DNA of 64,000 bases from Deltaproteobacteria bacterium (GCA_016210045.1 JACQUX010000014.1:22173-86172); one strand, 5' to 3'. Counted from the stretch's first letter, positions 15,664 through 24,621 are shown. Translations and numbers: made by a program. The notes: generated by a model from the sequence alone, not told the origin.

Positions 15664-17883
15664 ATGCAACGGCGGTTTGTAGGGCAGTCGGTCCGACGGG
15701 TGGAGGCGGAGGCCAAGGTCACCGGGGCGGCCCAATATATCGATGATCTGACGTTTCCCGAGATGCTGTTTGGCGTCACGGTGCGCAGTGCGGTGGCGCG
15801 GGGAACGATTCGTGCCATTGAATTCGCCGACGGCATTCCGTGGGCGGAATTGACCATCGTGACCGCGAAGCAAATTCCCGGCAAGAATCGCGTCGCGCTG
15901 ATAGCGGACGATCAACCGATGTTGGCCGACGGCAGCGTCAATCATGCCGAAGAACCGGTCGTGTTGCTCGCGCATCACGACCGCGCGCTGCTGGAAGCGG
16001 CACGACGTGCGGTGCACATCACGATCGATCCACTGCCCGCGATGTTCGATCTCGACACCGCAGATGCGCAGCAAACCATCGTCTGGGGCACGGACAATAT
16101 TCTGAAATCGTACCGGATGGACGCCGGCGACATCGACGCTGCGTGGGCGACGGCCGCACACGTCATCGAAGGCGAATACCGGACCGGCGCGCAAGAGCAT
16201 ATGTACATCGAACCGCAAGGAGTGATCGCCATTGCGGATCCGAACAGCGGTGTCACGGTGTGGGGTTCGTTGCAGTGTCCGTATTACGTCCACGCGGCGT
16301 TGCTGCCATTGTTCGGACTCCCGGCCGATAAAGTGCGCGTCGTACAAACGGAGACCGGCGGCGGATTCGGGGGTAAGGAAGAATATCCCTCGCTGTTGGC
16401 CGGACATGCGGCGCTGCTGGCTTGGCACGCGGGGAAGCCGGTGAAAATGATGTACGATCGCCGCGAAGACATGGCCGCGACCACGAAGCGGCATCCGTCG
16501 CGCACGAGAATCAAGACCGGATTCGATCGCGGCGGAAAACTCGTCGCACTCGACATCGACTTCGTACTCGACGGCGGCGCGTATACAACACTCTCGCCGG
16601 TCGTGCTGTCACGCGGGACGTTGCATGCCACCGGCCCATATCGCTGTCCGAATGTCCGCATTCGATCGCGCGCCGTCGCGACGAATTCCGTGCCGTATGG
16701 CGCGTTTCGCGGCTTCGGGGCCCCGCAGAGCCTGTTTGCGATCGAGCGGCATATGGACCGCGCCGCGCACCAATTGCGCATGGCTCCGGAGGAACTGCGT
16801 CGTCGCAACTTGCTGCGCGACGGCGACACACTGGCCTGCGGCCAAACGGTCCGCGACGGCGTGGACTTGGGCGCGTTACTCGACCGCGCGCTGCAGCTCA
16901 GCCATTATCACGAACGCCGCGCCCAATATCGTACCGCGAACGCCACGGAGCCGCTGCAGCGCGGACTCGGGATTGCGGCCGTGATGCACGGCGCCGGATT
17001 CACCGGCTCCGGCGAACAATATCTAGCGTCGAAAGTTGCGGTCGAAACCACTGCGGAGGGCAGACTGCGCGTCCTCGCGGCCTCCACCGAAATGGGCCAA
17101 GGGAAAAATACGGTCTTCACCCAAATCGCCGCGGACGCGGCCGGGCTGGAACTGTGCGACATCGACGTCGTCACGCCCGACACGCAGGTTGTCCCGAACA
17201 GCGGACCGACTGTGGCCTCCCGCACCACGATGATCGTTGGCGACCTCGTCGCGCGCGGCTGCACCGGCATTTGTGATGTCTTACGCCAAAGCGATTTGCT
17301 GCCGACACCGCACACGCCCGCGGACTTCCGCCGTGCCTGCGCCGCGTATCACGCGCGACACGGCGCGCTGCGGCTCACCACGCAATACGAACCACCCCCC
17401 GGTGTCATCTGGGACGACGCGACGTATCGCGGCCAGGCGTACGCCACATACGCCTGGGCCGTGTATATCGCCGAAGTGAGCGTCGACCCGATCAGTTATG
17501 AAGTCCGTGTGACCGACTTTACCGCGGTGCAGGAGATCGGCCGCGTCGTCAATCCGACGCTGGCTGCCGGACAGATTGAAGGCGGCGTGGTCCAGGCGAT
17601 CGGCTACGCACTGTACGAACAAGTTCAGCTGCGTGAGGGCCGGATGGTGAACGATCAATTCGCGAATTACATCATTCCGACCGCACTCGACGTGCCGCCG
17701 ATTCGTGTCCATTTTGAAGAAGTACCGTACGCGCACGGCCAAAGTGGCGCGAAGGGGATCGGCGAACTCCCGATGGATGCGGTCGCGCCGGCCATTTTGA
17801 ACGCCGTCGAAGATGCCACCGGCGTCTCGTTCACGTCCATTCCGTTGTTGCCCGAGGAGGTTTTGTGCCGGCTGACGGCGTGA
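15664..17883 (+). CDS. molybdenum hydroxylase, molybdopterin-binding large subunit (xanthine dehydrogenase family)
   Basis: Catalytic subunit of a xanthine oxidase-family hydroxylase, 739 residues. Visible motifs are TGGGFGGKEEYPS (Mo-cofactor binding, near residue 232), PYGAFRGFGAPQ with the substrate-orienting Arg near 349, EMGQGKNTVFTQIAADAAG, and the C-terminal GAKGIGELPM with the catalytic Glu near 701. ATG 15664 starts the conserved region; the frame is open further upstream without similarity. The 3' end overlaps the 2Fe-2S gene by 19 bases. The FRGFG signature favours a purine/aldehyde type enzyme over CO dehydrogenase, but the substrate is unknown. Confidence 0.92.
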   Translation: MQRRFVGQSVRRVEAEAKVTGAAQYIDDLTFPEMLFGVTVRSAVARGTIRAIEFADGIPWAELTIVTAKQIPGKNRVALIADDQPMLADGSVNHAEEPVVLLAHHDRALLEAARRAVHITIDPLPAMFDLDTADAQQTIVWGTDNILKSYRMDAGDIDAAWATAAHVIEGEYRTGAQEHMYIEPQGVIAIADPNSGVTVWGSLQCPYYVHAALLPLFGLPADKVRVVQTETGGGFGGKEEYPSLLAGHAALLAWHAGKPVKMMYDRREDMAATTKRHPSRTRIKTGFDRGGKLVALDIDFVLDGGAYTTLSPVVLSRGTLHATGPYRCPNVRIRSRAVATNSVPYGAFRGFGAPQSLFAIERHMDRAAHQLRMAPEELRRRNLLRDGDTLACGQTVRDGVDLGALLDRALQLSHYHERRAQYRTANATEPLQRGLGIAAVMHGAGFTGSGEQYLASKVAVETTAEGRLRVLAASTEMGQGKNTVFTQIAADAAGLELCDIDVVTPDTQVVPNSGPTVASRTTMIVGDLVARGCTGICDVLRQSDLLPTPHTPADFRRACAAYHARHGALRLTTQYEPPPGVIWDDATYRGQAYATYAWAVYIAEVSVDPISYEVRVTDFTAVQEIGRVVNPTLAAGQIEGGVVQAIGYALYEQVQLREGRMVNDQFANYIIPTALDVPPIRVHFEEVPYAHGQSGAKGIGELPMDAVAPAILNAVEDATGVSFTSIPLLPEEVLCRLTA

Positions 17884-18377
17884 TCACAACAGTGCCGATC
17901 ACTTGCACCATTAACGGGACACCGCAGACGCTCCGCGTCTCGCCAATGCGACGCCTGCTCGACATGTTGCGCGAAGACGCGCATTTGACCGGCACGAAAG
18001 AAGGCTGTGGCGAAGGTGAATGCGGGGCCTGCGCCATACTCCTGAATGGCGAGCTCGTGAATAGTTGTCTGGTGCCGGCGCTGCAAGCGGATGGGGCGAC
18101 GATCGTCACTGTAGAAGGGATCGCCGCCCAACGCCTCGCCGATGGACGCGCGGCCGACGTCGTGCAAGCGGCGCTGGCCACCTGCGGCGGGACGCAATGC
18201 GGGATCTGCACGCCGGGATTTGTCGTCGCCATCACGGCACTGCTCCAAACCAATTCGCGCCCGACCACGGCAGAAATCCGCACTGCACTCGGCGGCAATC
18301 TCTGTCGCTGCACCGGCTATATGAAAATCGTCGCGGCGGTCGCACAGTGCGTGCACGCCGCAGAGGGAACGGCATGA
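17865..18377 (+). CDS. molybdenum hydroxylase, 2Fe-2S subunit
   Basis: A 170-residue electron-transfer subunit with two 2Fe-2S clusters: ferredoxin-type Cys48, 53, 56 and 68 (GCGEGECGACAILLNG) and the helical-domain Cys112, 115, 147 and 149 (GGTQCGICTPGF, NLCRCTGY). The GTG start at 17865 is preceded by AGGAGG four bases away and overlaps the large-subunit gene, indicating translational coupling. It carries electrons from the molybdenum site to FAD. Confidence 0.95.
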   Translation: MPADGVITTVPITCTINGTPQTLRVSPMRRLLDMLREDAHLTGTKEGCGEGECGACAILLNGELVNSCLVPALQADGATIVTVEGIAAQRLADGRAADVVQAALATCGGTQCGICTPGFVVAITALLQTNSRPTTAEIRTALGGNLCRCTGYMKIVAAVAQCVHAAEGTA

Positions 18378-19303
18378 GCGGCGCATCCGCCACACCGACG
18401 CTCATTGCTCCATCGTCGCTGGAGGCGGCTCTGCAGCTGATGGCAGTGGAACCGGGCCAATGGCGTCCGTTCGCGGGCGGTACGGATCTGATGGTCGCGA
18501 TGAATGCGCCCTGCGGCGCGACGCGGGGCATCCTTTCCCCTCTCCCTTTGGGGAGAGGGCTGGGTGAGGGGGAGGGCACAAGAGGTTTCATCAACCTCCT
18601 CCGCTATCCCGAACTCCACGGCATCACGGTCGCCGACGACACCATCGAACTCGGCGCCTGCACGACCTACACCCAAATCCGCGGCCACGCATTGCTGCAA
18701 CGTGAATTTGCGATGCTCTGCGCCGCCGCGAGCCTGACCGGCGGCGTCGCGATCCAAAACCGCGGCACGCTCGGCGGCAATATCGCGAACGCCTCACCGG
18801 CCGCCGACTCGCTGCCCGTGTTGCTCGCGTACGACGCCGCGATCGCCTTGCAATCGATGCGCGGCATTCGCTGGGTCCCGTATGACACGGTGCACACCGG
18901 CTATAAGCAAACAATTCTCGCGCCGGATGAACTCATTACACGGATCCGACTGCCGCGACCGCGCGCGCCGCGCGTCGAATTTTTCCGCAAGGTCGGCACA
19001 CGCGAGGCGCAATCGATCACGAAAGTGAGTCTTGCCGCGTGTGCCACACGCCACGCGCAACACCTCACGGATGTCCGACTCGGGATGGGGAGCGTCGGCC
19101 CGATGCCGCTCCGTTGTCGCCGCACCGAGGCCGTGCTCCAATCCGAAATCGTCACTGCAACAACAATCGCCGCCGCACAGCGCGCTTTACTGGAAGACAT
19201 CGCGCCGATCGACGATCTGCGTTCGACGGCCGCGTATCGGCGCCGCGTCGCGCAGAATTTGTTAGCGGAATTTTTGCAGCAAGCCATGACGCCGCGCGGA
19301 TAG
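18374..19303 (+). CDS. molybdenum hydroxylase, FAD-binding subunit with repeat insertion
   Basis: A 309-residue FAD subunit of the CoxM/XdhB type. FAGGTDLM (residues 33-40) and NRGTLGGNIANASPAAD (about 134-150) are the two FAD-binding loops. Its ATGA start overlaps the stop codon of the 2Fe-2S gene. Between FAGGTDLM and the conserved FINLLRYPELHGI lies an abnormal segment, ILSPLPLGRGLGEGEG, encoded by a palindromic dispersed repeat inserted in frame. The frame survives, so the protein may still fold with an extended surface loop. Confidence 0.92.
   Translation: MSGASATPTLIAPSSLEAALQLMAVEPGQWRPFAGGTDLMVAMNAPCGATRGILSPLPLGRGLGEGEGTRGFINLLRYPELHGITVADDTIELGACTTYTQIRGHALLQREFAMLCAAASLTGGVAIQNRGTLGGNIANASPAADSLPVLLAYDAAIALQSMRGIRWVPYDTVHTGYKQTILAPDELITRIRLPRPRAPRVEFFRKVGTREAQSITKVSLAACATRHAQHLTDVRLGMGSVGPMPLRCRRTEAVLQSEIVTATTIAAAQRALLEDIAPIDDLRSTAAYRRRVAQNLLAEFLQQAMTPRG
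18531..18580. repeat. palindromic C/G-rich repeat inserted inside a gene
   Basis: CCCTCTCCC (18538-18546) and GGGAGAGGG (18551-18559) form a perfect hairpin around TTTG, followed by CTGGGTGAGGGGGAGGG. Related flanks, CCCTTTGGGGG and GGGTGAGGGGGAGGG, occur near 47.1-47.2 kb. This is a dispersed-repeat type that can encode S-P-L-P-L-G-x-G peptides when it lands in frame. Confidence 0.85.
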
Positions 19304-19311
19304 TCACTTTT

Positions 19312-20175
19312 ATGTGGAACTGGATCGATAGCGTCGCAGCCAGCAGCACTTCGGGAGACCCGGCGGTACTCGTCACGATCGTCCGCTGCAGGGGCTCCGC
19401 GCCGTGCGCGCCCGGCGCGCGTTTGCTGTTGCACTCCGATGACCGTTTCGACGGCACCGTCGGCGGCGGCCACCTTGAAGCGCATGTGTTGGCCGACGCG
19501 CGTGACTGTCGCACCGCCGGCACGCCACGTTATGTGGAATACTTGCTCTGTCCCAAGACCGGCCAATGCTGTGGCGGCGCAGTCGATGCGTTCTTTGAAG
19601 TGCTGCACGGCGGACCACAACTCTATCTGTTCGGCGCCGGCCATGTCGGCCAAGCCCTCTGCCGCACGTTGGTCGACACCCCGTTCAGCATCCACGTGAT
19701 CGACGACCGCGTCGAATGGATCGACGCTCCGGGGCTACCCACCGCCGTCACGCGGCATCGCGCCGGTTGGGAGGCGTTCGTCACGACGGCGCGCTGGTCC
19801 GAACACGGCACGTACATCGCGATCATGACCCATAGTCACGACCTGGATGCCGAGATCCTCGCGGCCGTGTGCGAACGCGCGGCAACGTTCATCGGGTTGA
19901 TTGGGAGTCGTCACAAATGGTTCGAACTGCAACTCCGCTTGCAACGACGCGGCCTCACGGCCGACCAATTGGCGCGCGTCCATTGCCCGATCGGCGCACC
20001 GACCGGCAAGGCCCCGCAGGAAGTGGCCGTCAGCATCGGCGCGGAACTCCTCCGACAACATTATGCAACACGCACACACACCGCATCCCATCATTCTACT
20101 CTGCGGCGGGAAATCCACGCGGATGGGACAGCCGAAGGGATTAATGCCGTACCACGGCCGGCCGTGGCTGAGTGA
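19312..20175 (+). CDS. xdhC: XdhC-family molybdenum cofactor insertion protein
   Basis: A 287-residue XdhC-like protein that binds molybdenum cofactor, promotes its maturation and delivers it to the hydroxylase. The N-terminal domain has VRCRGSAPCAPGARLLLH and GTVGGGHLE. A Rossmann domain begins at LYLFGAGHVGQALC, and the late conserved block FIGLIGSRHKW is present. It lies 8 bases downstream of the FAD subunit, and its 3' end overlaps the next gene by 113 bases in another frame, an unusually long overlap. The last 30 residues, within the overlap, look unconserved and may be an extension. Confidence 0.9.
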   Translation: MWNWIDSVAASSTSGDPAVLVTIVRCRGSAPCAPGARLLLHSDDRFDGTVGGGHLEAHVLADARDCRTAGTPRYVEYLLCPKTGQCCGGAVDAFFEVLHGGPQLYLFGAGHVGQALCRTLVDTPFSIHVIDDRVEWIDAPGLPTAVTRHRAGWEAFVTTARWSEHGTYIAIMTHSHDLDAEILAAVCERAATFIGLIGSRHKWFELQLRLQRRGLTADQLARVHCPIGAPTGKAPQEVAVSIGAELLRQHYATRTHTASHHSTLRREIHADGTAEGINAVPRPAVAE

Positions 20176-20725
20176 ACAGCTCGAGCGGATCGAGGCCCTC
20201 GGCAGCAGCGACTGTTACGTCGTCCTCGGCTTCGAGCGCACGGCCTATCTCCCGCTGCTCGAGACCCGCTTTCGCGCTACCGCGTGCATTCATAGTCGAC
20301 TCCGCACGCAGCTGCACGTCGTCCACAATCCAATGCCCGAACACGGCCCATTTTCGTCGCTGTGCGCCGCGATCCCCCGACTGCCGGCAGCCACGACAGC
20401 GGCCTTCGTGCTGCCACTCGATGTCCCCGCCGCGCAGCATGCGACGTGGTTCGCCCTCGCCACCGCACTCACTGACGACGTCTCCGCGGTCATCCCCACG
20501 CACAACGGCCACGGCGGCCATCCAGTCTTACTGCGACGCTCGTTCTTAGAACAACTCGCAACTATTCCCCGCGACGCCGCCCACGCCCGACTCGATCACC
20601 AATTGCACGCGCTCCCCTCGCGCGCGCTCGTCCGCCTCGCTGTTAGCGACGCACAAGTCGCATGCGACCTGAACACCCCCGCCGATCTGCAGCAATATTC
20701 CCAGGCAATGGATCGATCATCATGA
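20063..20725 (+). CDS. mocA: MocA/MobA-like nucleotidyltransferase
   Basis: A 220-residue NTP-transferase of the MobA/MocA fold. The N-terminal ILLCGGKSTRMGQPKGLMP is the nucleotide-binding loop, FVLPLDVPA is the metal-binding region (normally D-x-P), and GGHPVLL is also conserved. Next to xdhC and a molybdenum hydroxylase it most likely adds CMP to molybdopterin (MocA); the substrate is inferred from context. The start lies well inside xdhC. The opening Leu-Cys-Gly-Gly replaces the usual Leu-Ala-Ala/Gly-Gly. Confidence 0.78.
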   Translation: MQHAHTPHPIILLCGGKSTRMGQPKGLMPYHGRPWLSEQLERIEALGSSDCYVVLGFERTAYLPLLETRFRATACIHSRLRTQLHVVHNPMPEHGPFSSLCAAIPRLPAATTAAFVLPLDVPAAQHATWFALATALTDDVSAVIPTHNGHGGHPVLLRRSFLEQLATIPRDAAHARLDHQLHALPSRALVRLAVSDAQVACDLNTPADLQQYSQAMDRSS

Positions 20726-20740
20726 GGACGACATTGATAA

Positions 20741-21187
20741 TCACCGCTTCCAACCGGCCAGCAGCACGCCGGCCCAGGCGATCAGTGCGCCGGCGACGCG
20801 GGTGAGACTGACGGGTATTTTTTCCACCGTAAGGTCCCAGACCAAACTCACGACGATCTGCGCAGCCACGAATCCGAGGAACACCCGCAACGCCCCGATT
20901 TTTTCGATCGCAAGTGGCAGGCCCACAACAATCACGAAACCACATAGACCCGGAACGAAGTACCACCACACCGGTGTGCGATCGCCGAAGCGCTCGCGCA
21001 ATAGTTCCGGCAATAGCTGCGGCAGATAGCGACTCAGCCCATAAAAAATCCCGGCGACACAAAACAGCACGACGGTATTCAACAACGTCACCGCCGCGAT
21101 TCCCCACCCACTCGTGATCTGCCGATTCACGACCCCTTGCATGACCGACGCAACGCCGAGCGCCATCGACACCAGGACCCAGACCAT
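20741..21187 (-). CDS. DMT-family (YdcZ/DUF606) membrane protein
   Basis: A 148-residue integral membrane protein with about five hydrophobic helices (MVWVLVSMALGVASVMQGVVN, AVTLLNTVVLFCVAGIFY, FVPGLCGFVIVVGLPLAI, VFLGFVAAQIVVSLVWDL, VAGALIAWAGVLLAGW). This is the small YdcZ branch of the drug/metabolite transporters, half the size of EamA proteins and probably dimeric. ATG 21187 is chosen for the GGAGG 5 bases upstream. It is convergent with the molybdenum operon. Substrate unknown. Confidence 0.82.
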   Translation of the reverse strand: MVWVLVSMALGVASVMQGVVNRQITSGWGIAAVTLLNTVVLFCVAGIFYGLSRYLPQLLPELLRERFGDRTPVWWYFVPGLCGFVIVVGLPLAIEKIGALRVFLGFVAAQIVVSLVWDLTVEKIPVSLTRVAGALIAWAGVLLAGWKR

Positions 21188-21358
21188 AGTTACCTCCGCT
21201 TCGTCATTGCCGGGTTGGACCATACCACATTCTGAGTGTCGATCTACCACATCGTCCCGCTAACCACTTGATTTGTCGTTCGCCAATGCGGTCCCGGAAT
21301 TGCAAGCTCATCTGGAACCTTCAACGGCGTAGGGAATAGGGCAACCAAAGGGGGAGCT

Positions 21359-23185
21359 ATGAAGCAAGGAGAACGTATCCGACGATTAGTCGCGCTCGTC
21401 GGCATCTGTACGATGGCCGCATGCGGCGGCTCAAGTGGCAGTAGTTCGACCGACGATTCCGGCGGATCGACAACCGGGAGCAGCAGCGGCGGCGGGACCA
21501 CGACCGGAACGCCTGACACCACGACATCCACGACGGTGCCGGGCGACTTGGTCGTCAGCTCGCCAACTGCCGGCGCCAGCGCCAGTGGGAACTTGGCCCG
21601 CGTGACAAAGTCATTGAAAGTCGACGCCACGACGCCGTCCGGCGCCCCGACCACGGAATTTCAAGAAAAACGCGAGGCCTTACAGGAACTGCTCGCCGCG
21701 GAAGGCGAATGCAGCATCCCGCTGCGCACCGAGATGCCGTCATCGCCCTCGTGCTACGGCCCGACGCTCCTTTTTTGTAACCACGCCGACGCCGACTCGA
21801 CCGATGCCGATTGCGATATGCCGGAGAACGGCAACAACTTCGGCGAAAACGCCCCCGACGACGGTAACCTGCCGGTCGGCGATCTAGGCTTATGGGGTGA
21901 AACTGAAACCAGCACCGGCGAGGCCTGCGCCGCCGCGCAAATGAATTACTTGATCGACAAGGTCGCGGTGCGCATCGACAACATCGTCAACATCTTCGGC
22001 GCGATGGCCTGCGCCGGGAAAAAAGCCGGCGTTGAACTCCCCGCTGTCGGCGCGTCGGTCGATCTCTCGTCCGCGATCGCAGCAAACTTAAGCGTTACCG
22101 GACTCACGATCAGCGCGGCCAGCATCGCCCGCTTGGAAGACGACGCCAGCGGCAATGCGGTCTATCAATCGACCATTACCATTTCCGTTTCCGGACCCAG
22201 CGGCAGCACCGAAACCGGTACGTTGATTCTCAAACATATCCCGACGGCCGCGGACAACAGCACCTATAAGGGCAAGCTCTCGATGGTGATCAGCTCGTCC
22301 CAGAGTGACGGCGGGAATTGCGCCCAATCCGGTCTCACGGGCGTGGCACGCGCCGGGGTTATTTTGTACGAGAAGACGTCGGAAGAATCATTGACGTACA
22401 AACTCGATTTCGCGGATTTCTGCGGTGCCGACACCCAGCCGTTGGATGAGGACAACAACATCGATCCATCTGACAAGCTCGTCATGGCGGGAAATGACCA
22501 ACCACAGGGCGACAATCAACAACAGCAACCGCCGCAAGATCAACAGCAACAACAACCGCCACAGGATCAGCAGCAACAACCGCCGCCGCAAGGCTCACTC
22601 GCCAAAGTCGATGAGGCACCAGCGGAAAATCCGGACGGATGGGGCGGCAACTGGAATCATGGCGTGTTCAGCTTGAATCCCACCAGCGGGACCGGAACCG
22701 TCGCCTTCGCATGGCAGGCCGGTCCGCAAGATTCTTATACCCGCGTGCTGAACGCGACGGTCTCCGGCAACGAAGACGGCTCGGCCGGCGGCACCGCGTA
22801 TTTCGGATACGGGCCTGACGTGGCCTCGACCACGGAGTCGGTCGGATCGATCTCCGGCTTCTTCTGTAACTGGGCCGGACCGAACAATCGCAATGGGATG
22901 AGCGGTCCCAGCGCGCTGGCCCAACGCCAGGTGTTGCAACGCGCAGTCGGCGCCGATCTGTTCACGTCCGACAGCAGCCAGTTGGCGATCGCGTATGCGC
23001 CGACGAACAGCTGCAACATGGCCGCCGATGACAACATGACCTTCTATGCAGTGGGGGCCCAAGATTCATCCACTGCGATCGAGATGACGAACAACGTGAC
23101 GACGAACAATTCAGCCGTCACACATGAATTGATCGACTTGAGCGACGTCAGCTTCACACTACCGACGCCACCGGCCGATCTGTAA
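21359..23185 (+). CDS. lipoprotein with Gln/Pro-rich hinge
   Basis: A 608-residue lipoprotein with lipobox TMAA|C, followed by about 50 residues of Gly/Ser/Thr linker. A GGGGGAG site precedes the start. An N-terminal region of about 320 residues contains an ordered beta domain with a possible disulfide set (GECSIPLR, PSCYGPTLLFCNHADADSTDADCD). A tandem PPQDQQQQQ tract spans roughly residues 380-410, and a C-terminal beta domain of 195 residues follows. No family recognised. Two display domains separated by a flexible hinge is the simplest reading. Confidence 0.7.
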   Translation: MKQGERIRRLVALVGICTMAACGGSSGSSSTDDSGGSTTGSSSGGGTTTGTPDTTTSTTVPGDLVVSSPTAGASASGNLARVTKSLKVDATTPSGAPTTEFQEKREALQELLAAEGECSIPLRTEMPSSPSCYGPTLLFCNHADADSTDADCDMPENGNNFGENAPDDGNLPVGDLGLWGETETSTGEACAAAQMNYLIDKVAVRIDNIVNIFGAMACAGKKAGVELPAVGASVDLSSAIAANLSVTGLTISAASIARLEDDASGNAVYQSTITISVSGPSGSTETGTLILKHIPTAADNSTYKGKLSMVISSSQSDGGNCAQSGLTGVARAGVILYEKTSEESLTYKLDFADFCGADTQPLDEDNNIDPSDKLVMAGNDQPQGDNQQQQPPQDQQQQQPPQDQQQQPPPQGSLAKVDEAPAENPDGWGGNWNHGVFSLNPTSGTGTVAFAWQAGPQDSYTRVLNATVSGNEDGSAGGTAYFGYGPDVASTTESVGSISGFFCNWAGPNNRNGMSGPSALAQRQVLQRAVGADLFTSDSSQLAIAYAPTNSCNMAADDNMTFYAVGAQDSSTAIEMTNNVTTNNSAVTHELIDLSDVSFTLPTPPADL

Positions 23186-23209
23186 ACGGTTCGATCAACT
23201 GAGGGATCA

Positions 23210-23243
23210 CATCGGGGGCCTTTCGGGCCCCCGATGTTTTTTT
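23210..23243 (+). terminator. Rho-independent terminator
   Basis: An 11-base perfect stem CATCGGGGGCC/GGCCCCCGATG (23210-23220, 23226-23236) with loop TTTCG is followed directly by seven T. It lies 25 bases after the lipoprotein stop codon. The complementary strand has no T-run of equal quality, so it serves mainly the plus strand. Confidence 0.93.
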
Positions 23244-23264
23244 GAACAGCAATCGTTGAGGTGG

Positions 23265-23609
23265 CTATGCGGTCTTTTGCCACTCGGCGAGCGCCGTCAG
23301 CGCCTCGGCGGCGTACATCAGCGAGGGGCCGCCGCCCATATATACGGCCATCCCGAGCGCCTCGACGATCTCTTCCCGCTTCGCGCCCAATTGCGCCAGC
23401 GTCTTGGTATGAAATCCGATACAGCCGTCGCAATGTGCTGCCACCGCGAGCGCCAACGCAATCAGCTCCTTCGTTTTCTTGTCGAGCGCCCCGTCTTGCG
23501 TCGCGGCCTTGGCCAAGGCGGAGAAGCCCTCCATCACCGCCGGGACTTCTTGGCGTAACGCGGCCATTTGCCGACTGATCCCCTGCGTGATCTCCTGATA
23601 CGATTTCAT
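23265..23609 (-). CDS. AhpD-like carboxymuconolactone decarboxylase family protein
   Basis: A 114-residue all-helical protein. The redox motif Cys60-x2-Cys63-x3-His67 (HCDGCIGFHTKT) defines the AhpD-like peroxidase branch. ELIALALAVAAHC and GAKREEIVEALGMAVYMGGGPSLMYA are family-typical. The start at 23609 overlaps the stop of the upstream ArsR gene by 4 bases, with GGAG just upstream. It probably reduces peroxides or another oxidised substrate and is controlled together with the rhodanese and regulator. Confidence 0.93.
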   Translation of the reverse strand: MKSYQEITQGISRQMAALRQEVPAVMEGFSALAKAATQDGALDKKTKELIALALAVAAHCDGCIGFHTKTLAQLGAKREEIVEALGMAVYMGGGPSLMYAAEALTALAEWQKTA

Positions 23610-23998
23610 ATAACTCCAACTCCTTTCATGGCCCTCCGACGACGTGCGCCGCGGGACCGCTGCATGGCGACATTTCGCACGATGCGTAGTTTGCGTTCTT
23701 GTAACGTTACAAATGTCCGACACACGTTGCGACAGAGGTGATCAACAAGCGCACCTCCGGTCCCATACAGCGTTTGCACGCCGACCTTGCGGGCCCGCAC
23801 CAACCCCGCCAGCGCCAGAATATGCAGATGCTTAGAGACATTCGGCTGTTTGGCTTGCAACGCCGCCGTGATCGCATTCACCGAGCACTCTCCTTGATGC
23901 AAGATGCACATGATCCGCAACCGCAGCGGATCGCCCAACGCCTTCAACATCGCCGCCAACGGCTGCAACGCCGTTTCGGACAATTCGGTCAGCAACAT
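23606..23998 (-). CDS. ArsR/SmtB-family winged-helix regulator
   Basis: A 130-residue winged-helix repressor: LKALGDPLRLRIMCILHQGECSVNAI, then recognition helix QPNVSKHLHILALAGLV and wing RARKVGVQTLYG. Cys31 and Cys38 lie on the alpha-3 region used for metal or sulfur sensing in the family; two more Cys (90, 93) follow. ATG 23998 is chosen for GAGG five bases upstream. It overlaps the rhodanese gene by 10 bases and the AhpD-like gene by 4. It likely autoregulates this operon. A persulfide or redox signal (BigR/SqrR-like) is an inference from the rhodanese partner. Confidence 0.9.
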   Translation of the reverse strand: MLLTELSETALQPLAAMLKALGDPLRLRIMCILHQGECSVNAITAALQAKQPNVSKHLHILALAGLVRARKVGVQTLYGTGGALVDHLCRNVCRTFVTLQERKLRIVRNVAMQRSRGARRRRAMKGVGVI

Positions 23999-24561
23999 GA
24001 AGACCTCGGCGCGCTGCAGCACGAGCTTCCTTCATCGCCCTGGCAGCCGGGGCGCACCCGATTCCACGGCATCCGGGACAGCACATGCGCCAGCCCGCAA
24101 TAGCCTGTGGCCCCGGCCACCAGCAGACCAACGCCGATCGCGCCGCCCAGCCACGCAAAACCCGCATGGACCCACTGCGCCAGTCCGGTACTCAATACTA
24201 ACAGGCTGCCGATCGTCAGAAAGACTTGCCGTTGCAGTGGCAACACGCGCCGCTGCCGCACCGTCGTGCCACTCGCGCGACGGAACGCCTCGATGCCGCC
24301 GGCCAACGAAACGACGCGTTGAAAACCGAGCGCGCGCAACTGCTCGGCAGCCGCGGCACTCCGCACGCCTTGCTGACAGACGACGCAGATCGCCGCGTCC
24401 GGCCGCAGCTCACGCGTCCACACCGCGAGTTGATCGAGCGGACACGAACGCGCCGCCGGGATCGATTCATAGAGAAATTCATCCGGACTCCGCACGTCGA
24501 TCAGGATCGGCGGCGCGGACCGGAGCTGCTGGAGCAGTTCGGCTGCAGTAATGACTGGCAT
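23989..24561 (-). CDS. membrane-anchored rhodanese (YgaP-like)
   Basis: A 190-residue protein. The N-terminal rhodanese domain has ILIDVRSPDEF and the active-site loop CQQGVRS with Cys62. Two transmembrane helices (about 111-131 and 133-153) match the DUF2892 domain of YgaP. The C-terminal tail is Cys-rich: GCQGDEGSSCC and SSCC (Cys173, 181, 182, 189, 190). ATG 24561 follows GGAGG by 6 bases. It transfers sulfane sulfur at the inner membrane. It is the first gene of a three-gene overlapping operon with ArsR and AhpD-like genes. Confidence 0.92.
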   Translation of the reverse strand: MPVITAAELLQQLRSAPPILIDVRSPDEFLYESIPAARSCPLDQLAVWTRELRPDAAICVVCQQGVRSAAAAEQLRALGFQRVVSLAGGIEAFRRASGTTVRQRRVLPLQRQVFLTIGSLLVLSTGLAQWVHAGFAWLGGAIGVGLLVAGATGYCGLAHVLSRMPWNRVRPGCQGDEGSSCCSAPRSSCC

Positions 24562-24621
24562 GTGACACCTCCAGCCCGCCGATACATCACTATATAGGAA
24601 TATGTCAATACGAGGACACAT

